Origin: Helicobacter sp. MIT 99-5507
Lineage (GTDB): Bacteria > Campylobacterota > Campylobacteria > Campylobacterales > Helicobacteraceae
Reading direction: 5' to 3'
Assembly: GCF_003364295.1 (NCBI RefSeq)
Contig: NZ_NXLO01000001.1
Span: forward strand, 62,001-126,000
DNA length: 64,000 bases
Below, in pieces: positions 18,389-26,984 of the stretch. A program made the translations under genes and the position numbers. The notes under the pieces are model-generated. The model saw only the letters and a list, made by a program, of their open reading frames with translations. It was not told where the DNA came from and did no database searches. Numbering within the stretch: position 1 is the first letter of the stretch; the number at the start of each line of letters is the position of its first letter.

Positions 18389-19426
18389 ATGAATTTAGAT
18401 TCTAATATTTTTATAGCTGGACATCGTGGTTTGGTAGGTAGCTCTATATTAAAAGTGCTAAAAGATAAAGGATATAAAAACATCATAGTAAGAAGTAGAG
18501 ATGAGCTTGATTTAAGAGATTTTTCTTTAGTAAAAGATTTTTTTAAAAATAACAAAATTGATATAGTCGTGCTTGCTGCCGCAAAAGTAGGCGGAATCCT
18601 ATCAAATAATACATTTCGTGCGGATTTTATATTTGAAAATCTAGCAATCCAAAATAATATTATTCATAATTCATACAAATATGGCGTAAAAAAGTTATTA
18701 TTTCTTGGTTCAAGTTGCATTTATCCAAAGCTCTGCACACAGCCAATAAAAGAAGAATATTTGCTAAATGGTGAATTAGAATACACAAATGAACCTTATG
18801 CCATAGCAAAGATTGCTGGATTAAAAATGTGTGAATCTTATGCACTGCAATATGGTTGCAATTTTATCTCTGTGATGCCTACAAATTTATATGGGATTAA
18901 TGATAATTTTGATTTATATAATTCACATGTTTTGCCAGCAATGATTCGGAAAATGTATTTAGCAAAATGTTTGCAAGAAAATGATTATGATTCTATAAAG
19001 TTAAATCTTGGTGAAAACTATGAAAATATTTTAAAAGAATTTGGAATCTCAAAAGATAGTGTAAATATTTGGGGTAGTGGAAATGTAAGAAGAGAATTTT
19101 TACACTCTCTTGATATGGCTAAGGCTTGTGTATTTGTGCTAGAAAATATAGATTTTAAAGATTTAGCAAAAGGGCAAAATGTGCGAAATACACATATAAA
19201 TGTGGGCTGTGGTGAGGATATAAGTATAAGAGAATTAGCATATTTAGTAAGAGAGATTGTAGGATTTAGCGGAGAAATAGTATTTGATACTAGTAAGCCA
19301 GATGGAACACCTAAAAAACTGCTAGATATATCAAAGTTAAAAAATCTAGGATTCTCTCCTAGTATAAGCTTGCGAGATGGTATAAAAGAAGTATATAATG
19401 AATATAAAAATAGGGCAAAGTTGTAG
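18389..19426 (+). CDS. fcl: GDP-L-fucose synthase
   Basis: Fcl (WcaG) converts GDP-4-keto-6-deoxymannose to GDP-L-fucose by epimerisation and NADPH reduction. The 345-residue SDR protein begins IFIAGHRGLVGSSIL (glycine motif), has LFLGSSCIYPK and the catalytic pair in EPYAIAKIAG (YxxxK near residue 138). RBS GGAG precedes the ATG. The GT10 fucosyltransferase at 20131-21120 is the likely user of its product; GDP-mannose dehydratase (gmd) is not in the window. Confidence 0.94.
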   Translation: MNLDSNIFIAGHRGLVGSSILKVLKDKGYKNIIVRSRDELDLRDFSLVKDFFKNNKIDIVVLAAAKVGGILSNNTFRADFIFENLAIQNNIIHNSYKYGVKKLLFLGSSCIYPKLCTQPIKEEYLLNGELEYTNEPYAIAKIAGLKMCESYALQYGCNFISVMPTNLYGINDNFDLYNSHVLPAMIRKMYLAKCLQENDYDSIKLNLGENYENILKEFGISKDSVNIWGSGNVRREFLHSLDMAKACVFVLENIDFKDLAKGQNVRNTHINVGCGEDISIRELAYLVREIVGFSGEIVFDTSKPDGTPKKLLDISKLKNLGFSPSISLRDGIKEVYNEYKNRAKL

Positions 19427-19458
19427 CCTATCTACCATCGCAATCCTTTTTTACTTTA

Positions 19459-19604
19459 TCATTGTGATGGAATCCCACCCCATGTCATTGTGAGGGAATC
19501 CCCCCCCCTTTTTTTTGTCATTGCGAGGGAATCCACACCTCTTGTCATTGTGATGGAATCCCACCCCATGTCATTGCGAGAGAGTGAAACGACCGAAGCA
19601 ATCC
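19459..19604 (+). repeat. Five tandem TCATTGYGAG units (dispersed intergenic repeat)
   Basis: Units begin at 19459, 19485, 19518, 19545 and 19571, each starting TCATTGTGA or TCATTGCGA followed by GGGAATCC-like sequence; the last ends GAAGCAATCC. Unit 2 contains a run of nine C followed by eight T (19500-19516). Much richer in G+C than the surroundings and non-coding. Confidence 0.85.
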
Positions 19605-19674
19605 AAAAATAAAGCAAGGCACGCGAAGCGTATCAAACCAAACCAATCAAATCAAACACTACACCAAAGAAAGA

Positions 19675-19920
19675 CTAATAACCTGCTTCATTTAATCCTC
19701 TATAAGCATCACAACCTCCCTGATCTCTCAAATCACAAGCCTTGCCAAAAAATTCTTTTGCTTGCCTATAATCTTGACGAATACCTTTTCCATTGTGATA
19801 CATTAAACCAAGATTAAAGCATGCAATTGTATTTCCACCATCGCATTCTTGTTGCAGTGATTGTGATATATCTTCCGCCCATATTATTCCAAAAACACAT
19901 AAAATCATAAGTATTTTCAT
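19675..19920 (-). CDS. Small secreted Sel1-repeat (Hcp-like) protein
   Basis: An 81-residue protein with a signal peptide (residues 1-15, ending WAED) and a single Sel1/Hcp-type repeat containing paired cysteines (ACFNLGLMYHNGKGIRQDY, then FGKACDL). Helicobacter cysteine-rich proteins usually hold four to eight such repeats, so this is a one-repeat remnant or a minimal member. It sits between two oppositely oriented repeat arrays, which may have assisted its gain or truncation. Confidence 0.65.
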   Translation of the reverse strand: MKILMILCVFGIIWAEDISQSLQQECDGGNTIACFNLGLMYHNGKGIRQDYRQAKEFFGKACDLRDQGGCDAYRGLNEAGY

Positions 19921-20021
19921 TTATTTTCCCTTGTTTAGATTATAAAATGTTTGTATTCTAAAAGAATCAGACTTATATTTATTGTTATTTTTTGTTTGGT
20001 TTTTTGATTGTGTGGATTCTT

Positions 20022-20110
20022 GTGGATTGCTTCGCTTACACTCGCAATGATGATAGAATCCGCGGGGAATCGCTCGCAATGATGGAAAAATCTTGCAATG
20101 ATGAAAACTA
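20022..20110 (-). repeat. Inverted copies of the TCATTGCGAG repeat
   Basis: Read on the minus strand the sequence contains TCATTGCAAG, TCATTGCGAGCG and TCATTGCGAGTGTAAGCGAAGCAATCC-type units (complete form about 20035-20065). They match the plus-strand array at 19459-19604 but in inverted orientation, bracketing the Sel1 gene. Confidence 0.75.
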
Positions 20111-20130
20111 TTTTTTATGAGTATGTTTTG

Positions 20131-21120
20131 CTATTTTTGTGGTATTTTAAGTATTAAAAAACGCCAAATATTTGTAAGCTTAATGATTATATTTCTAGTG
20201 TGTTGAAATTTTTTATAACGTTTTTCAATATTTAATCGCCATTGCCCAAATCCCCGCCGATATGCTTGTTCTTTATTTTGTGAAAATATATGATCAAAAA
20301 AATTTTTTAAGCGTTCATCAAAGATTTTGTCATGATTTTTATCTTGCAAAAGTGGGGCATTTAGCATTTTTAGATATGCTTCATTATTAGAATCTAGATA
20401 TTTAATAAATTCTATTGCCTCATAAATATTTTTAAAACTTGAGATATTGATAAATGCTTTTTCATTTAACCCTCCCCCTAAATTGGATAAAGGTTTAGAA
20501 ATCGTGCTATCACCCCAATAGATTGGTATGCTACCTGCTACCTTGGCATCAAAAATCTTTTCAGTGATATAGCCATGTGTAGCAGAGTTTTCAAATGCAA
20601 TATTAAATTTATATTGGCTTAAGAATTTATGTTTATCATTTATAGGTGCTCCGATATTATTTTTATATCTTCCACCAGAATCTACGCGTTTATACTCACT
20701 TAAAGCATTAAAAAATTCTTCACGCAAAGAATCTGCCTTACTATTGCTAACGACAAAAGAACAAAACTTGCGATTTAGTGCTTCTTCTCCAAAGCTATAA
20801 GTTTTATCCCTTTCATTATCGCATATTTGGCGGAAACTAGTGGTATTAAGATACAATGGATAACGCAGATGCCTATCTTCAAACTCTAAATAATCAAAAC
20901 TTATTGCATAATCACAGAAATTAAAGTCTGGACGCACATTTTCTCCAGTGCAAAAAATCCTTATACAATCATATTTTATATGTTCTGCTTTTCCAAATAT
21001 ATCATAAAAGATAAAATCAGGATTTATAGAATCTAGCACATAGCCTTGTGGTAAAAAATTTTTATAAGTGCTATCTTCGCTACAACCATCTATGAAGTGA
21101 AGTTTTATGCACTTTTGCAT
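20131..21120 (-). CDS. Alpha-1,3/4-fucosyltransferase, GT10
   Basis: A 329-residue GT10 enzyme that transfers fucose from GDP-fucose to N-acetyllactosamine-type acceptors. The donor-binding block YKFNIAFENSATHGYITEKI, then AGSIPIYWGDSTI near residue 200, is the GT10 signature. The basic, amphipathic C-terminus (RYKKFQHTRNIIIKLTNIW) can anchor to the membrane, but the heptad repeats of H. pylori FucT are missing. No homopolymer tract is seen, so it is not obviously phase variable. With fcl nearby it implies Lewis-type fucosylation of surface glycans. Confidence 0.92.
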   Translation of the reverse strand: MQKCIKLHFIDGCSEDSTYKNFLPQGYVLDSINPDFIFYDIFGKAEHIKYDCIRIFCTGENVRPDFNFCDYAISFDYLEFEDRHLRYPLYLNTTSFRQICDNERDKTYSFGEEALNRKFCSFVVSNSKADSLREEFFNALSEYKRVDSGGRYKNNIGAPINDKHKFLSQYKFNIAFENSATHGYITEKIFDAKVAGSIPIYWGDSTISKPLSNLGGGLNEKAFINISSFKNIYEAIEFIKYLDSNNEAYLKMLNAPLLQDKNHDKIFDERLKNFFDHIFSQNKEQAYRRGFGQWRLNIEKRYKKFQHTRNIIIKLTNIWRFLILKIPQK

Positions 21121-21218
21121 ATCACCCCTTTTTGTAAAATAACGAAATTGTATCTTATGTCTCTTTTAGGGGGCTTAAATTTGGAGGCTTAAAGATGTTA
21201 TTCTTTTTTAGTTTTTAT

Positions 21219-22058
21219 CTAATCTTTTGGTGTAATCCTCATAAATACTGGGAATCTAGGTTTATTATCATTTGTTAGATTCTGGAATCTGTAAGTTATT
21301 ATTACTCCTATTTTTGGTGGATTTTTACGCATATTCATATCAAAGCCACTGCCAATTTTAAAAGTCTTGTTTGTAAAAATATCTTTACAAGTTATACTCC
21401 CCATAATTCCTTTGAATCTACCTTTGCCCTCATTTATAGAGATGATTTTGCATTCACTATCTTTCATCTTTTTTAGTTTTAATATATTGCTACTTCGTCC
21501 GCTTTCATAAGGTGCATTTGCATCTCTAACTACTATACCTTCACCACCATTATTTATTATTTGTTCTAAAAATGCAAATGCAGCTTCATTATTTTCAACT
21601 CTTATTTGTTCTATGATTTGAATGTTTGGATGAGATTTTAAAGTAGCTAGATATGATTTTAGTGGTGCTAGACGCTCATTTAGTGGCTTAGTATTCCAAT
21701 GTGCTTTATCAAAATTTGGGCTATCAAAAATCATAAATTTTATTTCTTTCCAATCTTTTGTCGGTATTTTATTGCTTATAATACTAAGGATTTTTTGAAA
21801 TTCTCCTCTATTACTCCAAAGTTCGCCATCAAGTGCAATGTCTTTTGGTAGATTTTCTAGCCACCATTTTGGTGCATTTATTATCTTTCCATTTCTAGAT
21901 TTTAGAATCTCACCATTCCAAAATGCACGCACTCCATCATATTTTTCACTCATAACAAAACCACTTAAATCTTCTCCATTAAATTCTTTTAAAAGCATTA
22001 AGTTTTGTGCATTTGCTATTATCAAAAATGAAATTAGAATCCAAAATAAAAATCTCAT
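21219..22058 (-). CDS. ligE: Secreted ATP-dependent DNA ligase, Lig E type
   Basis: A 279-residue minimal ATP-dependent ligase with a signal peptide (residues 1-17, ending ANAQ). Motif I is SEKYDGVRAFW (adenylated Lys39), motif III-like ALDGELW, motif IV EGIVVRD and a C-terminal OB-like part ending FPVFMRI. This domain-minimal, exported form is known as Lig E and occurs in naturally competent proteobacteria, including Campylobacter, where it may repair DNA in the periplasm or outside. It is separate from the replicative NAD ligase. Confidence 0.9.
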   Translation of the reverse strand: MRFLFWILISFLIIANAQNLMLLKEFNGEDLSGFVMSEKYDGVRAFWNGEILKSRNGKIINAPKWWLENLPKDIALDGELWSNRGEFQKILSIISNKIPTKDWKEIKFMIFDSPNFDKAHWNTKPLNERLAPLKSYLATLKSHPNIQIIEQIRVENNEAAFAFLEQIINNGGEGIVVRDANAPYESGRSSNILKLKKMKDSECKIISINEGKGRFKGIMGSITCKDIFTNKTFKIGSGFDMNMRKNPPKIGVIITYRFQNLTNDNKPRFPVFMRITPKD

Positions 22059-22189
22059 TTTTAGCCTTTAAATTTTAAATAGAAATAATTTTATTTAAAT
22101 TATCTTTTTTTGTAGTAAATATTTTAAATAAAATTAAAGACATTTTTAATGATAATAACATTTGCCTAAATGGTGCGCTTTTCTGTTAT

Positions 22190-22350
22190 AAAATTGCAAG
22201 TCCGATAAAATGTATTTTTTAGAATCTTGTAGTCATTTATGTGTGTTGGCATTTCTGTTATTTAGATATTTTTGTATCTAGGATTTGCCCCTAAGTAATT
22301 GCTCAGAATCTAGGTTTAGTATCTTGTAATAGGGGCTAGACAATTTTTAA
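22190..22350 (+). ncRNA. Candidate structured RNA upstream of purD, possibly 6S RNA
   Basis: The 332-base gap between ligE and purD has no ORF but contains nested pairing. AAAATTG (22190-22196) pairs with CAATTTT (22341-22347), GTCC (22200-22203) with GGGC (22333-22336), and an apical rod has GGCA/TGCC closing TAGATA/TATCTA. An alternative helix joins GCCCCTA (22287-22293) to TAGGGGC (22330-22336). The 160-base size, one long rod with internal bubbles and a place next to purD fit my recollection of 6S RNA genes in this class. I could not run a covariance search; strand and ends are uncertain. Confidence 0.42.
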
Positions 22351-22390
22351 GTAACGCCCATTTGGGTATAAAATATCATAAGGTTTAAAA

Positions 22391-23656
22391 TTGAAAATTT
22401 TAATAGTTGGAAGTGGAGCAAGAGAATATAGCATAGCTTTGAGTTTATTAAATGATATTAGATTAAGTCAGCTTTATTTCTGTCCTGGAAATGGCGCTAC
22501 ATGTGAATTAGGTGAAAATATTAATATAAAAGGTAATGAGGAAATAGTTGCTTTTTGTATCAATAACAATATAGCACTTGTTATTATAGGACCTGAAGCA
22601 CCGCTAACATCTGGACTAAGTAACCAACTAAGAGAAAATAATATAAGAGTTTTTGGACCTAGCAAAGAAGCAGCTAAGTTAGAAGATTCGAAAATATTTA
22701 TGAAAAATATATTAGATAAATATAATATCAATACAGCAAAATTTTTTAGTGGTAATAATAAAAATGAACTTTGTGATTTTATAGATAGTTTGGATACTCA
22801 AAAAGTAGTAGTAAAAGCAGATGGGCTTTGTGCTGGAAAAGGCGTAATTATAGCAAATAAAGATGAAGCAAAAAAAGTGCTAGATGAAATGCTTAATGGA
22901 AGCCTATTTGGGGAGGCTGGAAGTAGTGTAGTCATAGAAGAATATTTAGATGGATTTGAATTATCAATATTTGCTATATGTGATGGTGATGATTTTATCA
23001 TATTGCCAAGTGCACAAGATCATAAGCGATTATTAGATAATGATTTAGGACCAAATACAGGAGGTATGGGCGCATATAGCCCAACTCCACTATGTAGTGA
23101 TGAATTATTAAATGATATAAAACAAAATATAATAAAACCTACATTAGAAGCGATGAAAAATGAAGGTGCAGAGTTTTGTGGAGTGCTATTTTGTGGGATA
23201 ATGGTAGTAAATAATAAACCATATGTATTAGAATTTAATGTAAGGTTTGGCGACCCAGAATGTGAAGTAATATTGCCACTATTAAAAACTCCACTTCTTG
23301 ATATCATAAATGCTAGCATTGATAAAAAAATCAAAAATTTCAAATATGAGATTTTAGATAAAAGCTGCGTTGGTGTTGTAGTAGCATCAAAAAATTATCC
23401 ATTTCAAGCATCACCAAAAGAAGAGATACGATATTCAAAAATTAATTTTTTAAGTAATCAATTATCTCATATATCATTTGCAGGAGTTAGCAATATTGAT
23501 GGTAAGCTATATGCAGATGGAGGGAGAGTGTTTGTAGCAGTTGGTATCGGTGATACTATAATAGAAGCAAAACAAAATGCTTATAAATTGATAGAAAATA
23601 TAAGTTTTAAAGGCATGCAATTTAGAAATGATATTGCATATAGGGCATTAAAATAA
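22391..23656 (+). CDS. purD: Phosphoribosylamine--glycine ligase
   Basis: PurD makes glycinamide ribonucleotide, the second step of purine synthesis. The 421-residue ATP-grasp protein starts ILIVGSGAREYSIAL, has IGPEAPLTSGL, KADGLCAGKGVIIA in the ATP-binding domain, and LEFNVRFGDPECEVILPLL (metal/active site, usually NxRFGDPExQ; here the last residue is C-E). Start is TTG with AAGG eight bases upstream. Its stop overlaps the ATG of the RDD gene by one base, so the purD–pnp block is probably an operon. Confidence 0.96.
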   Translation: MKILIVGSGAREYSIALSLLNDIRLSQLYFCPGNGATCELGENINIKGNEEIVAFCINNNIALVIIGPEAPLTSGLSNQLRENNIRVFGPSKEAAKLEDSKIFMKNILDKYNINTAKFFSGNNKNELCDFIDSLDTQKVVVKADGLCAGKGVIIANKDEAKKVLDEMLNGSLFGEAGSSVVIEEYLDGFELSIFAICDGDDFIILPSAQDHKRLLDNDLGPNTGGMGAYSPTPLCSDELLNDIKQNIIKPTLEAMKNEGAEFCGVLFCGIMVVNNKPYVLEFNVRFGDPECEVILPLLKTPLLDIINASIDKKIKNFKYEILDKSCVGVVVASKNYPFQASPKEEIRYSKINFLSNQLSHISFAGVSNIDGKLYADGGRVFVAVGIGDTIIEAKQNAYKLIENISFKGMQFRNDIAYRALK

Positions 23657-24123
23657 TGGATATTGGAGAAATATTAGATAGAGAAGGTTTGCACCTTGCT
23701 TCAAATGATAAGAGAATCTTAGCACATATTATAGATGACTTTATTGTATCATTTATAATATTTATAGCATTTTATGAACAAATGATGTCTTTAAATGGTG
23801 ATATAAAAGCTTTGCAGCAATTTGTTGTTAAATTGGTGCCATATATCATTCTTTTAGCAATCATATACCACACTATATTTACTGCTTTGTATGGTGGAAG
23901 TATAGGTAAGATTCTATGTAAGATTAAAGTTGTAAGATTAGATACTCTTGATAAACCAAGCTATTTACAATCATTTTATAGATCTTTTATTAGAACAATA
24001 AGTGCAAATTTATTGCTTTATATACCATTGCTTTTTGCTTTTGTTGATAATTTTAAAAGAGCATTTCATGATATTGTTATGCAAACAATAGTAATTGATA
24101 TAAGTATCCCGCAAGATATATAA
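23656..24123 (+). CDS. RDD family membrane protein
   Basis: A 155-residue protein with three membrane segments. RILAHIIDDFIVSF contains the Arg-Asp-Asp type motif of the family and GGSIGKILCKIKVV the second conserved block. Function unknown in general. It lies between purD and lptD, an order I recall from H. pylori. Confidence 0.85.
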   Translation: MDIGEILDREGLHLASNDKRILAHIIDDFIVSFIIFIAFYEQMMSLNGDIKALQQFVVKLVPYIILLAIIYHTIFTALYGGSIGKILCKIKVVRLDTLDKPSYLQSFYRSFIRTISANLLLYIPLLFAFVDNFKRAFHDIVMQTIVIDISIPQDI

Positions 24124-24126
24124 ATA

Positions 24127-26289
24127 ATGCGAAAAATTTTATTATTCGTTTTATTGTTAAATATATTATTTGCAGAAACTGCAATAGAACAATATGATAG
24201 TGATAATAATAAAATTTTTGAATTATTTGCTGACAATTTAGATTCTATTGATTATACGACAATTATTGCCACTGGGAATGCTGTTGTTATTAGTCAAGAT
24301 ATGTATGTAATAGCTGACTACATAAAATATGATATTAAAAAAAAAGAAGCAAATATTTCTGGAAATATAAAATTTTATAGAGATGGATCATTATTTTTAA
24401 GAGCACAAAAAGCATTTGTAAGATTTGATGATGATTATTCAATGATTGAGCCATTTTATATGCAAGATTCTAAAAGTGGTATATGGATAAGCGCATCTTC
24501 TGCAAAAAATGAAAATGATGAATATGAATTTAAAAATATTGTTGTTTCTGGTTGCGATATAGATAGCCCTATTTGGCATATAGAAGGTAGCTCTGGATAT
24601 TATAATCAAGATAGTGCAATAGCAAGTATTTGGAATCCAAGAATATATATAAAAAATATTCCTGTGATGTATCTCCCATATATATTTATATCAACACAAA
24701 ATAAAAGAACTACAGGTTTTTTATATCCTGAATTTGCCACCTCATCACTTGATGGATTTGTATATATTCAGCCATTTTTTTTAGCTCTGCAGGATTTTTG
24801 GGATATGACTTTTAGCCCACAATTTAGAACAAGTAGAGGACTAGGTATAAATACACAAGCAAGATTAATAGATCCATTTGGAGAAATGTTTGTCTTAAAT
24901 GCTGGAATCTTTTGGAATAATGATAAATACAAACAAAAATATAATATAGAAAATCAAATCGTATTTGGTTTTGATTTTTCACATCAAAGGCGAGATCTTT
25001 TAAGCGATTTTATAAATTTTGATAGTGATGGATTGTATCTTGATTTTCGTTATATGAATGATTTAGATTATATAAGATTGCAGAGCACAAAAGATACTAC
25101 CATAGAAAATAGATTGCAAACTTCAAAAGCGAATTATTTTGCAACAAAAAATGATAATTATTTTGGATTATATTTTAAATATTTTTTAGATTTATCAAAA
25201 TTAAGCAATAGCGATACATTCCAAACCTTGCCTCAATTTCAATATCACAAATCACTAGAACAAACTGATATTAAAAATATTATGTATTCAATAAATGTAA
25301 GCACAAAAAATGTAGCTCGTAGTGTTGGATTTGGATATTTTGATAGCAGTATTTCTGTGCCTATATATTTTTATACACCACTTATTGCAGATTATTTTAC
25401 AATTGGTGCTAATATTAATTTGAATGCCAATATCATATCTTTAAATAATATAGATGAAGAAATGTCATCACAAAATAGAAACAGCTCTTATTTTGGTGCT
25501 ACATATGGATTATTTATAAACTCTGATATTGCAAGGCAATATGACAAGATATTTCATACAATGGGATTCAAGGCAAGTTTTTCAAGTCCTTTGTATCAAT
25601 ATTTTAATGATAATAATAATGTATTTAATCCTTTATTATCTGGTAGATATGGACGCCTAAGTGATGTCGCACTAACAAATCAACAAATCCAATTATCATT
25701 TTCTCAATACTTTTTTGGATTAAATGAAGTAGAGCTTGTATATCATAGAATCTATCAAAATATCAATCTACAAAATGGCGTGGAGAAATTTGATAGTTTG
25801 AGAAATGAATTTGGATTTATTCCAATTGAAAATATAGATATTATGACAACTTTTTTCTATTCTCATGTAAATAAAAATATAGAAGAAGCTTCATTGTCAT
25901 TTAATGCAAGATATGCTTATTTTCAAGGTAATATTACATATTTTTTAAAGAAAAAATTTGAATATTCAAATTTGATACTTACGGACAAATATACAGAAGA
26001 GAGTGCAAATTTTTTACGAATAAAATTAAGTAATGATTTTGGTTATTTTGCACTTTATGGTGATGTAGGATATGATTTCAAACTACGATATTTAAGAGAT
26101 TGGAATGTTGTAATATCAAAAGATATTAGATGTTTTGGTATTGGACTTAGATTTGCAAATGAAATTGTGCCAATTCTTACAACATCAGGTACGCAAACAA
26201 TTAGAAATAGATTCATTAGCTTAGAATTTAGATTTATACCAGTTACTGCCACATCTCTTTCATATAGATTTAAAGAAAGTAGGCAATAA
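24127..26289 (+). CDS. lptD: LPS-assembly outer membrane protein LptD
   Basis: LptD is the outer membrane barrel that inserts lipopolysaccharide into the outer leaflet. The 720-residue protein has a signal peptide (1-16), an OstA/LptA-like N-terminal domain (about 30-150, with ATGNAVVISQDMYVIADYIKYD core pieces), then LptD barrel sequence including RTTGFLYPEF near residue 195 and FSPQFRTSRGLGI. The C-terminus is basic-aromatic as in barrel strands. Three bases separate it from the RDD gene and six from the next. Confidence 0.92.
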   Translation: MRKILLFVLLLNILFAETAIEQYDSDNNKIFELFADNLDSIDYTTIIATGNAVVISQDMYVIADYIKYDIKKKEANISGNIKFYRDGSLFLRAQKAFVRFDDDYSMIEPFYMQDSKSGIWISASSAKNENDEYEFKNIVVSGCDIDSPIWHIEGSSGYYNQDSAIASIWNPRIYIKNIPVMYLPYIFISTQNKRTTGFLYPEFATSSLDGFVYIQPFFLALQDFWDMTFSPQFRTSRGLGINTQARLIDPFGEMFVLNAGIFWNNDKYKQKYNIENQIVFGFDFSHQRRDLLSDFINFDSDGLYLDFRYMNDLDYIRLQSTKDTTIENRLQTSKANYFATKNDNYFGLYFKYFLDLSKLSNSDTFQTLPQFQYHKSLEQTDIKNIMYSINVSTKNVARSVGFGYFDSSISVPIYFYTPLIADYFTIGANINLNANIISLNNIDEEMSSQNRNSSYFGATYGLFINSDIARQYDKIFHTMGFKASFSSPLYQYFNDNNNVFNPLLSGRYGRLSDVALTNQQIQLSFSQYFFGLNEVELVYHRIYQNINLQNGVEKFDSLRNEFGFIPIENIDIMTTFFYSHVNKNIEEASLSFNARYAYFQGNITYFLKKKFEYSNLILTDKYTEESANFLRIKLSNDFGYFALYGDVGYDFKLRYLRDWNVVISKDIRCFGIGLRFANEIVPILTTSGTQTIRNRFISLEFRFIPVTATSLSYRFKESRQ

Positions 26290-26295
26290 TAAATT

Positions 26296-26982
26296 ATGAT
26301 AGATAAGTTTTATAAACCATTTAATAATAGAGATGATGCATTGCATAAATTATTAGATATTATTCACCTTGAGAATCTAATAAAAGATAATGTAATTTTG
26401 CTTGCAATTAGTGCAGGTGGGTTATTGTTTGCAAATGAAATATCCAAAAGAACAAATCTATCACTTGATTTTTTATTTAGTGAGCCCATTTTTGCGCCAA
26501 AAAATCCTGATTGTAAAATTGCAATTGTAAGTGAAAGTATGGATATAATGATCAATGAAACTTTAGTTGATTGTTTTGATATATCATATGATTTTATATA
26601 TGGTGAAGCACAAAGAAAATATGAAGAAAAGATTCTACCTGATATTTATAAATATAGAAAAGGAGAGAATCTAAGATCTCTTGATAAAAGAAATGTGCTA
26701 ATAATAGATGAAGGCATTGAGAGCGGACTTTCAATAGGTGTTGCAATTAAAAGTTGTCTTAAAAAAGGTGTAAATGGAATCATGGTAGCAGCACCTGTAA
26801 TTAGCAATGATATAATATTATTATTAGATTCTTCTGTAGATGATGTATATAGTGTATATAATCCAAAACATTTTGTAAGCACAAAACATTATTTTAAACA
26901 TAGAGAAGAAATAGATTCATCTATTATTGTTGATATTTTAGATAAATCACTCTCAAAGTTAATACAAACACAAAAAGGGTAA
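26296..26982 (+). CDS. Phosphoribosyltransferase-like protein
   Basis: A 228-residue protein with a PRTase-type fold: ILLAISAGGLLFANEIS near residue 34 resembles the start of type I PRTases, and VLIIDEGIESGLSIGVA near residue 133 is a variant of the PRPP loop, which normally reads DDxxxTG; here Asp-Glu and Ser replace Asp-Asp and Thr. The substrate is unknown; loss of consensus residues leaves catalytic activity open. It is in the lptD–pnp operon. Confidence 0.75.
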   Translation: MIDKFYKPFNNRDDALHKLLDIIHLENLIKDNVILLAISAGGLLFANEISKRTNLSLDFLFSEPIFAPKNPDCKIAIVSESMDIMINETLVDCFDISYDFIYGEAQRKYEEKILPDIYKYRKGENLRSLDKRNVLIIDEGIESGLSIGVAIKSCLKKGVNGIMVAAPVISNDIILLLDSSVDDVYSVYNPKHFVSTKHYFKHREEIDSSIIVDILDKSLSKLIQTQKG

Positions 26983-26984
26983 AA

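Noticed and set aside
19459-19604. CRISPR array
   Set aside because: The units have irregular spacing (26-33 bases) with no unique spacers of constant size and no cas genes nearby.
19584-19817. Plus-strand frame of 77 codons rich in Lys, Asn and His
   Set aside because: It runs across the repeat array and antisense to the Sel1 gene, with no RBS or recognisable sequence.
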